A stretch of 64,000 nt of DNA from Bacillota bacterium (GCA_023410675.1 JAEYPM010000077.1:30469-94468); one strand, 5' to 3'; positions 42,436 to 52,436 are shown, counted from the first letter of the stretch. Program-made: numbers and translations. The notes: a model not told the origin generated them from the letters alone.

Positions 42436-43691
42436 GCCAATCAAAAGCACCTATTAGAGATTTAAATGTAAAAGATCAGTTTAAATTATCAAAGTTCCTT
42501 GTTAAATGGGAAATGATATTAATATATATTCTTGTGATTATTAATATTCTACTTATGGTTTCAAGACCATCTTTATATTTTGCACCAGGTACTTTATCAT
42601 CAATTATCCAGTCTGGAATGGATCTATCTTTTATGGTCATGGCAATGATCTTTATCCTAATGCTGGGTGATATTGATGTTTCTATTGCGTCGATTATGAT
42701 CATGAGTGCTATGGTTACTGGTCTTATGATGGATGCCGGTATTGCCCCTTTTATAAGTGTCCTTTCAGGTATCTTAGTTGGTGGTGTATGCGGTGCTTTT
42801 AACGGAGTTTTAGTTGCTAAAGTTAAAATGCCTTCTGTTATTGTAACCATATCAACATCTATGTTTTTTAGAGGAATAGTAAAAATTATCTTAGATGTTA
42901 ATGTACTGAAAAACTTCCCTAAATTTTATTCTGTTGTTTCTTGGAATAACTTTTTAGGTATTCCAATATCTTTAATATGTTTTTTCATTGTTGCAGCTAT
43001 ATTTGCTGTCATATTGCACCGAACAAAATATGGACGCCAACTTTATATGATTGGAAATAATGAAACAGTTGCCCTTTATTCTGGTATCAATGTTGATAAA
43101 GTAAAGATTATGACTTTTGTTATTATGGGACTTATGGCAGGTGTTTCATCTATTTTCTTCGTAGGTAGAATGGGTGGCGGTGTCAGCTCAACTATGGGAA
43201 CTGGCTACGAGCTCAATGTTATCGCTATTTGTGTATTAGGTGGTATTTCTACTAATGGAGGTAAAGGAAAGGCTTATGGACCTATTATCGCTACCCTAAT
43301 TATGGCTTTCCTTATCTATACTTTAGGTCTAATGGGTGTAGACGCCAACTCCAGAAAAATACTGACTGGTATCATTTTAATAGGTGCTGTCCTTATCCCT
43401 AATATCAACAAACAGTTTATAGCAGACTTAAAGCTCAAATATTTATATGCTAACAACAAAAACATTGAAGCCCTTAATATTAAGTGCTCCCAAGATGTTA
43501 AAGAATTAAAAAACAAGATATTAGCAGTTAAAAAAGATACCAAACTTAAAGAATCAGAAAAAACAGCTAAAATAACTGACTATCAGAATAAAATTGTTAG
43601 CCTTAAGCAAAAATGTAAGGAAACCACAATTACCCTTAAAAGCGAAACCAAAGAAGCTAATGAAAAAGCAAAAAAACGCTTTGCAAACTAG
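42432..43691 (+). CDS. sugar ABC transporter permease 2 (CUT2) with Lys-rich C-terminal tail
   Basis: A 419-residue partner permease. The first 320 residues are a normal CUT2 permease (MLGDIDVSIASIMIMSAM; GGISTNGGKGKAYGPIIATL). The last 90 residues (about 328-419) are an unusual charged, helical tail rich in Lys and Glu (KNKILAVKKDTKLKESEKTA..., KETTITLKSETKEANEKAKK) that no CUT2 permease needs. It probably lies in the cytoplasm as a coiled coil. The gene overlaps permease 1 by 4 bases and is followed by the binding protein gene after about 77 bases. Confidence 0.9.
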   Translation: MSQSKAPIRDLNVKDQFKLSKFLVKWEMILIYILVIINILLMVSRPSLYFAPGTLSSIIQSGMDLSFMVMAMIFILMLGDIDVSIASIMIMSAMVTGLMMDAGIAPFISVLSGILVGGVCGAFNGVLVAKVKMPSVIVTISTSMFFRGIVKIILDVNVLKNFPKFYSVVSWNNFLGIPISLICFFIVAAIFAVILHRTKYGRQLYMIGNNETVALYSGINVDKVKIMTFVIMGLMAGVSSIFFVGRMGGGVSSTMGTGYELNVIAICVLGGISTNGGKGKAYGPIIATLIMAFLIYTLGLMGVDANSRKILTGIILIGAVLIPNINKQFIADLKLKYLYANNKNIEALNIKCSQDVKELKNKILAVKKDTKLKESEKTAKITDYQNKIVSLKQKCKETTITLKSETKEANEKAKKRFAN

Positions 43692-43768
43692 GTATAATCA
43701 GTTGGCTACATTGTAGTCACTGACTTATATAAATGTTACAAACACATAACTCAAGGAGGGATTACGAC

Positions 43769-44941
43769 GTGAAAAAATTTAAAAAACTAGCAGCTGTGGC
43801 ATTAGGACTTACTCTTGCTATGACGTCACTAGCAGGATGCTTTGCTGCCAACAATAATGATGGTGGTACCAATGCACCAGCTGGATCATCATCTAGCCTT
43901 CAAGGCAAACATGTTTTTATGTTTAAAAGTACAGGAAACACATTTGGTGATTTAATGTACAGTGGTTTTGAAGAAGTTATTAAAGCATCTGGTGGTGAAG
44001 CTGTATATAAAAGTCCAGCGGAAACAACTGTTGCAGCACAAGTTCAACTTATTGATGAAATGATAACACAAAAAGTAGCTTCTCTTACTATTTCAACAAA
44101 TGGTGATACAGGCTACAACGAAGTATTAGCAAAAGCAAAAGCAGCTGGAATTAAAGTTGTATCTGTAGACTCAAAACTTAGTGAAGATCTTCGTGTTACA
44201 CATATTGACCCAACAAGCCAAGAAGGAATTGGACGTGCCCTTATTCAAAGTGCTACTTTAATCGCTCTTGGAAAAGAATATCCAGAAGATGGTAACCTTG
44301 AAGCAGCTACTGAGGCAGCTTTAGCAGAATACTCTGGCGATGTTATTAACTTTGGTGTTCTTTCAGCATCTATTGATACACCAGTTCAAAATGGTTGGAT
44401 CGCAAGAATGGAAGATGAACTTAAAAAAGATATGTATCAAGGTAAAGTAAACCCTGCATTAGACAAAAAATATGGTAATGATGACCCTACAGAAAGTACA
44501 ACTCAAGCTCAAGCATTTGTTGCTGAAAACAAAGTAGATGTTATCATTTCTCCAACAACAGTTGGTATGGTAGGTGCAGGTCAGGTATTAAAATCATCTA
44601 ATAGCAAAATTAAATTAACAGGTCTTGGTTTACCAAGTGAAATGCAAACATTTATGCCTACAAAAGAATCTGACAACTCATTTGATTTTGTTTGCCCATA
44701 CATGATGCTTTGGGACGTTGTTGATCTTGGTCGTGTAGCTGCAGGTGCAACTCTTGGTGCTCAAAAAGGTGACTTTGATGGAGCTATTGGAAGCAAATTT
44801 AAATTAACTGCATTTGGCGAATATCCAGAAAGAGAATTCGAAACAATCCAACATCCAAGTGATAACGGTTCTCTTGTATATGAAGGAAATCCATATGTAT
44901 TCTACAAAAAGAACATGCAAGATTGGATTAGCAAATTGTAA
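43769..44941 (+). CDS. sugar-binding lipoprotein of the ABC transporter (RhaS/LsrB-like)
   Basis: A 390-residue periplasmic-binding-protein fold of the CUT2 class. It has a signal peptide with lipobox SLAGC, then a Asn/Gly/Ser linker. The frame extends upstream to 43733, but CAAGGAGGG lies 8 bases before a GTG at 43769, which gives the usual VKKFKKLAAVALG start. Domains follow the RbsB/RhaS pattern, e.g. TISTNGDTGYNEVLAKAKAAG and VISPTTVGMVGAGQVLKSS. The best fit is a rhamnose-like or AI-2-like ligand, from gene order and family; the true sugar is not shown. Confidence 0.88.
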   Translation: MKKFKKLAAVALGLTLAMTSLAGCFAANNNDGGTNAPAGSSSSLQGKHVFMFKSTGNTFGDLMYSGFEEVIKASGGEAVYKSPAETTVAAQVQLIDEMITQKVASLTISTNGDTGYNEVLAKAKAAGIKVVSVDSKLSEDLRVTHIDPTSQEGIGRALIQSATLIALGKEYPEDGNLEAATEAALAEYSGDVINFGVLSASIDTPVQNGWIARMEDELKKDMYQGKVNPALDKKYGNDDPTESTTQAQAFVAENKVDVIISPTTVGMVGAGQVLKSSNSKIKLTGLGLPSEMQTFMPTKESDNSFDFVCPYMMLWDVVDLGRVAAGATLGAQKGDFDGAIGSKFKLTAFGEYPEREFETIQHPSDNGSLVYEGNPYVFYKKNMQDWISKL

Positions 44942-44970
44942 TATTTATTAATAATAATATTCTTTAATTA

Positions 44971-45027
44971 AAAAGCTCTGTCTCTATAAGAGATGATATT
45001 TCATCTTCTTATAAAGACAGAGCTTTT
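44971..45027 (+). terminator. Rho-independent terminator
   Basis: AAAAGCTCTGTCT (44971-44983) pairs with AGACAGAGCTTTT (45015-45027), with inner ATAAGA/TCTTAT pairing, then GTTTTTATTTTTT. It ends the sugar transporter operon. Confidence 0.9.
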
Positions 45028-45031
45028 GTTT

Positions 45032-45182
45032 TTATTTTTTCCCAATAATAACAACATGATTGCTTGCACCTAATATAGGCTCTTCTCTACATACACTATA
45101 ATGGTCCCATGTTAAGCACAATATCGAAACTATGATCGTCAAAAATGTTCATGTCCGTTGCATCCAACACTGTAGTATACAT
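45032..45182 (-). pseudogene. remnant of a SAM-dependent methyltransferase
   Basis: On the minus strand the frame from 45180-45182 reads MYTTVLDATDMNIFDDHSFD then IVLNMGPL, the motif II-IV region of class I methyltransferases (DATDMxxF...SFDxVLNMGPLYHL). It then stops; after a short out-of-frame gap another frame reads REEPILGASNHVVIIGKK up to 45032, the usual C-terminus of the same family. The N-terminus and the middle are missing, so only a deleted, frameshifted remnant is left between the sugar operon and the Hsp70 gene. Confidence 0.75.
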
Positions 45183-45183
45183 A

Positions 45184-46878
45184 TTATATTCTGTCTTCAA
45201 TTATTTCTTTTAAGAGATCCTCAAGCCTTTGTCTTGCTTCTTCAATCTTATTTTTGTCACGCTTATTAAGGATGCTATCAAATTTCGCAAGCTCATGACC
45301 TAACATTCTTCGTATATCGCCTATACTTTCCTCATATATTCTTTCTGCCTTGAGTAAAGTTAGCTTATTTGCCTCTTGTTCTCTAGGATGAATTTTAAGA
45401 TAAGATAACTCTTCCATCCTTTGTCTAATTTCTTCATCAGTCATATTAACATTTTGTCCCTTTATAATCTGCTTTTTAACTTTTCCAGTGGAAACAACCT
45501 TAACCTCTACCTCTAAAATAGAATTAATATCATAGGTATAGGTTACCTCAATAGCTTCTTCACCTGCTTTTGCTTTGGGCACTTCTATCTCTAACTCACC
45601 AATACATAAGTTGTTACTAGCAAATCGGCTTTCTCCTTGCAGCACATTAACTATAATTCTCGTCTGATTGTCTCTGACAGTACAAAGAGTCTCTGTCCTA
45701 CTTGCTGGTATAACAGTATTTCGCTCAATAATCGGAAAAAAGTACCCTGATTCAAATCTATTTTCTTCCACTTCTCTTACAACTTCTGTTCCTAGAGTAA
45801 ATGGGCATACATCTGTCAAGATAATCTCTTTTATAGACTCTTTTCTTTCTTTCATTGCTCCCTGAATAGCTGCTCCTAGTGCAACGGCTTCATCTGGATT
45901 AATTGAATGGTCTGGCAGCCTCTTAAATAGCTTACTTACAAACTTATGGATAATAGGAAGCCTGGTCGCTCCGCCAATCATAACAACTTGATCAATATCG
46001 GAGAGTTTTAGTTTAGCATCAGATAAGCTTCTTCTAATGGGTTGTTCAATACGCTCAAGTAAATTTTCACAGCGTTTTGCGTATTCGTTTAGATTAACCT
46101 GCATTTCTACTAAATCATCATTAAGTTTACAGGTCATGACTGGTGTTTTTTCGTTGACAAAGCTCATTTTACACAGCTCTGCTTGCTTCATGATATGAAC
46201 CTTTACTTTATGTTCAAGCTGGTTCTCTTCTAGATGATGTTCTTCTAAAAACATATCAAAGAGCACCTTAGTAAAATCTTCTCCACCAAGGAAGTTATCT
46301 CCTGCTACTGCATGGACTTCCAAAATATTATTAAAAAGTTCAAGTATAGAGACATCGAAGGTGCCTCCTCCTAAGTCAAATACTAACACCTTAGTATCCT
46401 TATTTTTTTGATAGAGTCCATAGGCTATTGCAGCTGCTGTAGGCTCACTAATAATACGTTCCACCTTTAAGCCTGCTAGCTCTCCTGCCCTTTTTGTTGC
46501 CTTCCTTCTGGCATCATTAAAATAGGCAGGCACACTAATAACAGCCTCGGTTACTTCTTCTCCTAGATAAGCTTCTGCATCTTCTTTTAATGAGCGTAGT
46601 ATAAAAGAAGATAATTCTTCAGCAGTAAAATTCTTACTGCCTAAGTGATACTTCTTTTCACTACCCATATCTCTTTTAAACACACTAGCACTTGTATCCG
46701 GATATAATAGCATACGTTCTTTAGCTGTTTCCCCTACATATATTTGCTCAGTCTCATCTATACTTACTATAGACGGCGTTAAATGTTTTCCTAAACGATT
46801 TGGGATTATCTTAGGTCCTTCTTCGGTATAATATGCGACCAGACTATTAGTTGTCCCTAAATCAATTCCTATAATCAT
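45184..46878 (-). CDS. Hsp70-family chaperone (HscC-like, short DnaK)
   Basis: A 564-residue Hsp70. The ATPase domain is intact: IGIDLGTTNSLVAYY (3-17), AVISVPAYFNDARRKATKRA (about 117-136), VFDLGGGTFDVSILE (about 171-185) and VMIGGATRLP. The substrate-binding part is shorter than in DnaK (about 610-640 residues), a size close to the E. coli specialised Hsp70 HscC. It starts 2 bases after the stop of the J-TPR gene and so belongs to a two-gene operon. Such pairs serve particular clients; none is known here. Confidence 0.85.
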   Translation of the reverse strand: MIIGIDLGTTNSLVAYYTEEGPKIIPNRLGKHLTPSIVSIDETEQIYVGETAKERMLLYPDTSASVFKRDMGSEKKYHLGSKNFTAEELSSFILRSLKEDAEAYLGEEVTEAVISVPAYFNDARRKATKRAGELAGLKVERIISEPTAAAIAYGLYQKNKDTKVLVFDLGGGTFDVSILELFNNILEVHAVAGDNFLGGEDFTKVLFDMFLEEHHLEENQLEHKVKVHIMKQAELCKMSFVNEKTPVMTCKLNDDLVEMQVNLNEYAKRCENLLERIEQPIRRSLSDAKLKLSDIDQVVMIGGATRLPIIHKFVSKLFKRLPDHSINPDEAVALGAAIQGAMKERKESIKEIILTDVCPFTLGTEVVREVEENRFESGYFFPIIERNTVIPASRTETLCTVRDNQTRIIVNVLQGESRFASNNLCIGELEIEVPKAKAGEEAIEVTYTYDINSILEVEVKVVSTGKVKKQIIKGQNVNMTDEEIRQRMEELSYLKIHPREQEANKLTLLKAERIYEESIGDIRRMLGHELAKFDSILNKRDKNKIEEARQRLEDLLKEIIEDRI

Positions 46879-46880
46879 AA

Positions 46881-49800
46881 CTAATTCCCTACCTTTTTGT
46901 GCATTTGTTTGAGCATATATTGATAGATTAAATTATCGGGTTCAATCTGCGTAGCTTGTTCATATTTTTCTATCGCACGTACATGATCTCCTTCAAGCTC
47001 AAACATCAATCCTTCAAGGAAATAATACTCTAGGCATCCTGAATATGTACATGTTGAACAGTTTAACCCATTTTTCATCTTATTCAAATAATCTCTTACC
47101 TTTTCATAGTCTTCCATAAAATAAGCTAATTCTGCTAAATAGGCTAGTCTTATTTTGCGGCAAGAGGGTTCTTTAAGCCAAGCTTCTCTTCCCCCATATT
47201 CTTTCCTTAAAAAGGCTTCTAGTTCTTGTATGTACTTAACCATTTCTTTTTGTTTACCAAGTTTTTTAAGAGCATATAATAGATTAAATTGTATATTCTC
47301 TATATACTCATAATAACTTATATTATACTTTTTGATTGTCTTATAGGCTTTTTCATAATACTTAATGGCCTTTTTTACGTCTTCTTCTATCCATAGCATA
47401 TAGTCGCCCATATGATAATATGGCTTATAATTATTAGAATACTTTTTAACTGCTTTCTTGTAATAACTTAATGCTTCATTAGGATTTGTAAAACAATAGA
47501 TAAAACCAATGTTTAATAAATATTCCATTTCATCTAGTTCATCAATTTCATAAAGATTGGTATAGCATTTGATAGCTTTATCCCACTCTTGCATCCGTTC
47601 ATATAATCCTGCTAAATCCTTTGTAGTAAACCTTGGATTTTTAGCTCGCTTATTGATTTCCTCATAAGCTTCTATTGCCTTTTGATATTGCCCTGTTGTT
47701 TTATAATAAGTTGCTAAATGTTTATAAGGAAGCAGATTCCCATCATTTTGGTGCTCAGCTGCTAATTGATAATATTTATAGGCCTCATCTAAATTACCAA
47801 GAATTTTATAGGCATAACCTATATTATTGTATGCATACATATCTGTTTCATCACATTTGATGGCTTCCTTAAAGGCTTCGATGGCCTTATCAAATTCATA
47901 ACCATCCATATAAACAAGACCAAGTCCATTATAATAATAGCAATGTGGATAGAGGTCTACTTGACGCTTACCATACTGAACCGCAAGGTCATAATCTTCT
48001 TTATCAAATGTGTTATTATAACGCCTTTGATAAAGCTCCATAAGCTGATCATTGACATACTTATGCTCATTATCCGCCTCAATAACCTTTAGAAAATGGT
48101 CTTTGGCATCACTATCTTTATTCATCTTTGCATAGCATTTTCCAATTCTATAACAAGCACTAACATAATAATCCTCTTGGCTAAGAAGTTTTTGATAGCT
48201 GCCTATTGCTTCTGCATATTTGCCTAAATTATAAAGTATATCTGCTTTTAAAAGCAGGCTATCTTTATCATCCTTGAGTTTTAGTCTTTTTTCTATTGCT
48301 TGTAGCGCTTTATTGTAATCCTTGATCTCATAATAGCAAATCGCCACCTCATGAAACAAATCCGAGCAGTCCTCTATATCTCCTGGTTCTTCACAAATCT
48401 CATGATATAGTGCTTCAACTTGCTTAGCTGCTTCTCTTTTTTCCTCAATATTTTCTGAGGCTTGCATTGTTAGCCTAAGCTTTTGATACTTAAGCCCATT
48501 ACTTTCTACATTTTCCTCCTCTGCACGTTTAAAAACACCTTTAGCCTCTTCAAACTGATCGTAGATTAAAAATACCTTTACTGCAAGTATATAAGGTTTT
48601 GAATAACTCGGATAAATTTCTATCGCATGATAATAATCATCAATAACCTCTTGTGCCATTCTCAAATGATAATAGGACTCTTGTCTATACACATAGGCTG
48701 GAAAGTACTTGTCATCTATACTTAGTACTTCATCACATACATCAATGCAACGTTTATGATCTTTCATCTTTAAAAGAGCAAAAGCTTTTGCTGATAGATA
48801 ATTATTTAAATCTCTTCCTTTTCCCTCAGCCTTTATAGCAAGATCAACATATTTAATGCATTTTTCAAATTCTTCCTTATTATTATCTTTCTCCATCCCC
48901 AAATGGTAGAAACATTGTGACATAGCATAATAAGCATAGGATAGTCTTTTTATCTTTTTTTGATCTTGTGGGGTTGTCGCTTCTTTTACTTTAAGGATCT
49001 CTTCAAGCCATATCTTAATATGCGTATAAGCATTTTTATAATCATCCATCTTAATATAAATACGACTCATCAAATTGTAATAGTCATAATAAATTTCTTT
49101 TTCTTTGTCCTTATCTATGACCATATCTTTTATGAGCTTAATACATTCTTTATATAGATCATTTTGACAAAAGCACCATCCTAGATCTAGCTTAAGTTGT
49201 TTATTTGCTGGGTCGTTTTTTATTTCCTTTTGGTATCGTTCAATTAGTCCTTCATTTGCCTTTTGAAGTCTATCACTGGCGGATTTGTCGTAAGGATCGA
49301 TTTCTAGAAGATTTAAATACTCTTCCTTGGCTTTTTTATAATCTCCTTGTTCGAGATAATAACAGGCTACTAAATACTTCGCTCCATAATGCTCTGGTTG
49401 TATTTCTAAAATCTTAAGGCACGCCTTATAGGCTTCTTCCAAATCTCCAGTATAAAAACTTGTGTGTGCTAAATAATAGCTTATATATAAATCATCATAC
49501 TGTCTTTCCTGTAGCATTTGTGAGAGTCTATTAGCTTCCTCAAAGTTCTTGCTACTTGTATAAAAACGCATTTTTTCTACATCTAGATAAGGGTGATACA
49601 AACTCGCTTTCTCCACTATTGTTGTCAGTTCTGCAAGTAGTTCTTCTGCTTTATCGTAGTCACGGCTATCATTCATTTTTCTAATGGCTAAATACTTATC
49701 TATATACTCATCTACGTCTTGATTTATTTCTCCTTCAAATAAATCAAAATTCATCCACGCTTTATTTTCTGGATCTTCTGTTACATAGTCTATAAATGCA

Positions 49801-50267
49801 GGTGGAAAATGCTCATATAATTCTTCTTTTGAACTCTGCACATCAAAAGTCTTCAAAATACGCACCCATATTTCTTTTGGCAAGCGATAATGATCCATTA
49901 AAAAGGTAAGAAGAACATCTCTTGCCTCCATCCTTGTGTCAAAGTCATTGCAAACCTCTTCTTCAAAAATTTCTTTCCATGCCGCCTCATCTCTTCTTTG
50001 TGATACGTTGTTATAAATGGACTCTATTTTCCCTATCCACTTATGGATTGGCGTATCTAAAGCTTCTTCCCCTTCCTCATTTTCTTCTTCAGATAGCCTT
50101 AATGCTTCTTCGTAGGCCTGCCTTAATGCTTTAAAGCCTTCTGGATTATCTTCAGGATTTACATGTACTAATTTCTCTCTATAAGCTTGTTTAATCTTAT
50201 TTTTATCTTTGGTCTCTAAAATATCTAAAATAGCAAACACTTTTTCCTTTTTCATTTCCCCATTCAC
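46881..50267 (-). CDS. large TPR protein with N-terminal J-like domain, Hsp70 partner
   Basis: A 1128-residue cytoplasmic protein. Residues about 8-60 have the layout of a J domain (VFAILDILETKDKNKIKQAY, then YREKLVHVNPEDNPEGFKAL), but the HPD tripeptide is replaced by NPE. After an acidic linker, about 20 tetratricopeptide repeats fill residues 200-1120, e.g. EHYGAKYLVACYYLEQGDYK and AYNNIGYAYKILGNLDEAYK. A CSTCTYSGC motif (about 1065) precedes the last repeats. The frame starts with GTG at 50265-50267, an ATG at 50253-50255 is equally possible. It forms an operon with the Hsp70 and probably recruits clients for it. Confidence 0.82.
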   Translation of the reverse strand: MNGEMKKEKVFAILDILETKDKNKIKQAYREKLVHVNPEDNPEGFKALRQAYEEALRLSEEENEEGEEALDTPIHKWIGKIESIYNNVSQRRDEAAWKEIFEEEVCNDFDTRMEARDVLLTFLMDHYRLPKEIWVRILKTFDVQSSKEELYEHFPPAFIDYVTEDPENKAWMNFDLFEGEINQDVDEYIDKYLAIRKMNDSRDYDKAEELLAELTTIVEKASLYHPYLDVEKMRFYTSSKNFEEANRLSQMLQERQYDDLYISYYLAHTSFYTGDLEEAYKACLKILEIQPEHYGAKYLVACYYLEQGDYKKAKEEYLNLLEIDPYDKSASDRLQKANEGLIERYQKEIKNDPANKQLKLDLGWCFCQNDLYKECIKLIKDMVIDKDKEKEIYYDYYNLMSRIYIKMDDYKNAYTHIKIWLEEILKVKEATTPQDQKKIKRLSYAYYAMSQCFYHLGMEKDNNKEEFEKCIKYVDLAIKAEGKGRDLNNYLSAKAFALLKMKDHKRCIDVCDEVLSIDDKYFPAYVYRQESYYHLRMAQEVIDDYYHAIEIYPSYSKPYILAVKVFLIYDQFEEAKGVFKRAEEENVESNGLKYQKLRLTMQASENIEEKREAAKQVEALYHEICEEPGDIEDCSDLFHEVAICYYEIKDYNKALQAIEKRLKLKDDKDSLLLKADILYNLGKYAEAIGSYQKLLSQEDYYVSACYRIGKCYAKMNKDSDAKDHFLKVIEADNEHKYVNDQLMELYQRRYNNTFDKEDYDLAVQYGKRQVDLYPHCYYYNGLGLVYMDGYEFDKAIEAFKEAIKCDETDMYAYNNIGYAYKILGNLDEAYKYYQLAAEHQNDGNLLPYKHLATYYKTTGQYQKAIEAYEEINKRAKNPRFTTKDLAGLYERMQEWDKAIKCYTNLYEIDELDEMEYLLNIGFIYCFTNPNEALSYYKKAVKKYSNNYKPYYHMGDYMLWIEEDVKKAIKYYEKAYKTIKKYNISYYEYIENIQFNLLYALKKLGKQKEMVKYIQELEAFLRKEYGGREAWLKEPSCRKIRLAYLAELAYFMEDYEKVRDYLNKMKNGLNCSTCTYSGCLEYYFLEGLMFELEGDHVRAIEKYEQATQIEPDNLIYQYMLKQMHKKVGN

Positions 50268-50332
50268 ATAGTTATCGTTTCCTAAGGATACGATTTTTTG
50301 TGTACTCCCTTCCTGATTGGATTATATATTCT

Positions 50333-50436
50333 TTATAATTCTTTATTACAATATTCTATAACAGTATTATCCTTTTTCATCATTATATAGCATTTTCCAA
50401 TTTGATAACAAGTCTCTTGTCTACACATCCATCAAT
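50333..50436 (-). pseudogene. short TPR remnant upstream of the J-TPR gene
   Basis: On the minus strand the frame reads ETCYQIGKCYIMMKKDNTVI and then stops. It matches the ACYRIGKCYAKMNKDSDAK repeat inside the J-TPR protein (about residue 717) in protein and partly in DNA. It seems to be a copied TPR segment left in the 246-base gap before the short + strand remnant. Confidence 0.55.
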
Positions 50437-50513
50437 ACAAAGCTTATAATGTTTTATTTCTAAAAGTCAATATACTTTTTCAATAATAGGATGAATACTC
50501 TCTATAAATTGAT

Positions 50514-50891
50514 TTGCTAAAAATAATAATATTGAAACTTAAAACAGGATTTGAAGACGCTGGTTTTGTAACATATCATTACTACTGGAACAAATCTATT
50601 AGTGACAAATTTATTAAAGGCGAATCTATTGGATTGGCTTTATTAAACGTATCAGGATTTAAAAAAGGAAAAGATGGGTTAAATCGGATAGATATTGATG
50701 TTGAAGTAAAAAATCCTTCAGGAACAATTATAGTTGATGATAAGAACCTTTTAGGTGATTCTGGTAAAATAGTCCTCGAGAACAATGTTGCAAGATGTCC
50801 TATTGCTCCATTTTATACTCATTATGACGTCAGCCATCTGTCTTGGTTGACGTCATTTTTACTTTATAGTCTCTACTATAAATTCCTTTGA
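50514..50891 (+). pseudogene. probable remnant of a beta-sandwich protein
   Basis: This frame begins at a TTG without a good ribosome-binding site. Residues about 30-95 look coding (NRIDIDVEVKNPSGTIIVDD, KNLLGDSGKIVLENNVA), like one Ig-type beta-sandwich, with no signal peptide. The last 25 codons run through a terminator (50824-50856), so the natural 3' end is lost. I read this as the middle of a truncated gene. It could instead be a short functional protein. Confidence 0.45.
50824..50856 (+). terminator. Rho-independent terminator
   Basis: ATGACGTCA (50824-50832) pairs with TGACGTCAT (50848-50856), followed by TTTTACTTT. It is inside the 3' part of the degraded frame at 50514-50891, which shows that this part of the frame is not translated as a normal gene. 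Confidence 0.8.
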
Positions 50892-51011
50892 AAACCATAT
50901 AAAAAAAATATAATGACAATACTTGACATAATGTTTTTGTGAAATATAATAAATATTTAAATTATTTTAAAAATAATTTTAAAAACACTATTAAAAGTCT
51001 GGAGATGAAAT

Positions 51012-52436
51012 ATGAAAAGAAAATCAATATTTTTAGCTGCATTACTCCTATTATTAAGTAACCCTATTTATGCAAGTGGAAACAATGTGGTATATGACCC
51101 TAGTAAGTCATCTGTTCAATCCACTATTCCTAATGTTACAAAGGAAATGTTTGACCCTACATTTTGGTGTTCAAAATTAGATGATGCAAATAGTATCATC
51201 ATGGAGCAATCTGATATTGAAAAATATAATGCCCAAATGAGAGAACAATTACCTAATGTATTATTTGATTTAGAAAATCAACCTTTGTCTTGGAGTAAAG
51301 AAGACTTGTCTGCTATGTTAGAACCTTCTTTCCCAGATTATACAGTATATTTAGATGGTAACGAAGTTTCATCGACGTATTTTGATAATCTCAAAGCACA
51401 AATCAATCTTGAGGGTATCAAGGATACAAATCCTGTTTAATATGGATTTACAGTGAGACGTACCCATATGCGTACATACCCAACACATGATTTCTTAGTA
51501 GATTCTCCTGATGACAATCTTTATGATAACATCCAGGAAACTGCAATTAGTGCTGCTCAGCCATTACTCATCCTACATACTAGTGCAAATAACAGATGGT
51601 ATTATGTGCGTATGTACAACTATACAGGATGGGTATCAGCTAATGATGTTGCTATAACTATGAATCGATCTATATGGCTTGATTACATGAATAGTCAAAA
51701 CTTTTTAGTTGTTACAGGTTCTAAAATAAGACTGGGCTATAATCCATACTCTCCTGATCTTTCAGAACTTATGTTTGAAATGGGAACTAAGCTTCCACTT
51801 GTAACGACCAACGTTCCTACAGTAGTTGATAATCAGAATGTAACTGGCTGTTATGTCATTAAGTTACCTGTGCGTGATGCATCTGGAAAGCTAGATTTCA
51901 AACAAGCCCTTGTACCTATATCAGCTGACGTATCTGAAGGATATCTTCCATATACTAGAGAAAATATCATCAAACAAGCTTTTAAGGTTCAAGGTGAACG
52001 TTATGGATGGGGCGGATTATTTAATGGAATGGATTGCTCATCATTTATTCTTAATGTCTATGGCACCTTTGGTATTAAACTTCCTCGTAATACAAGCCAA
52101 CAAGTAAAGATTGAAGGAAATAAAGTAGAGTTTTCAAATGCTCCTACTATTGAAAAGCGAGAAAGCCTATTAAGTTCGCTTAAACCTGGAGCAGCTATCT
52201 ATAAACCTGGTCATGCTGTTATTTATCTTGGTAAACATAATGGCAAACACTATGTTATCCATGATGCTGCTGAATATGGTGATATCAATCGTCCAAATGC
52301 TGATGGTACCCTAAATGCTATTCCTTTACATACAGTTTCTGTATCTACCATAGACTGGAACCTACTTAGTGGAAAAAAATTCATCGAAACAGTGACTTTT
52401 GGCAATCAATACGAAGTTGCACCTAGTGGAAATTAA
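51012..52436 (+). pseudogene. SH3-NlpC/P60 peptidoglycan hydrolase split by one in-frame stop
   Basis: The frames at 51012-51440 and 51453-52436 are in the same phase with only a TAA codon (51438-51440) and four codons between them. Together they make one gene: signal peptide (residues 1-22), N-terminal DUF region, SH3-like domain starting at YGFTVRRTHMRTYPTHDF, and a C-terminal NlpC/P60 domain (about 300-470) with GERYGWGGLFNGMDCSSF (Cys), KPGHAVIYLG (His) and YVIHDAAEYG. The usual sequence at the junction is (R/K)YGxTVRRTxxR, so TAA stands in place of one residue. The catalytic residues and the rest look intact, so the stop is recent, or it is read through. Confidence 0.75.

Noticed and set aside
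46881..50267. + strand frames within the TPR gene
   Set aside because: They are AT-rich shadows opposite the repeats with no start sites of quality.
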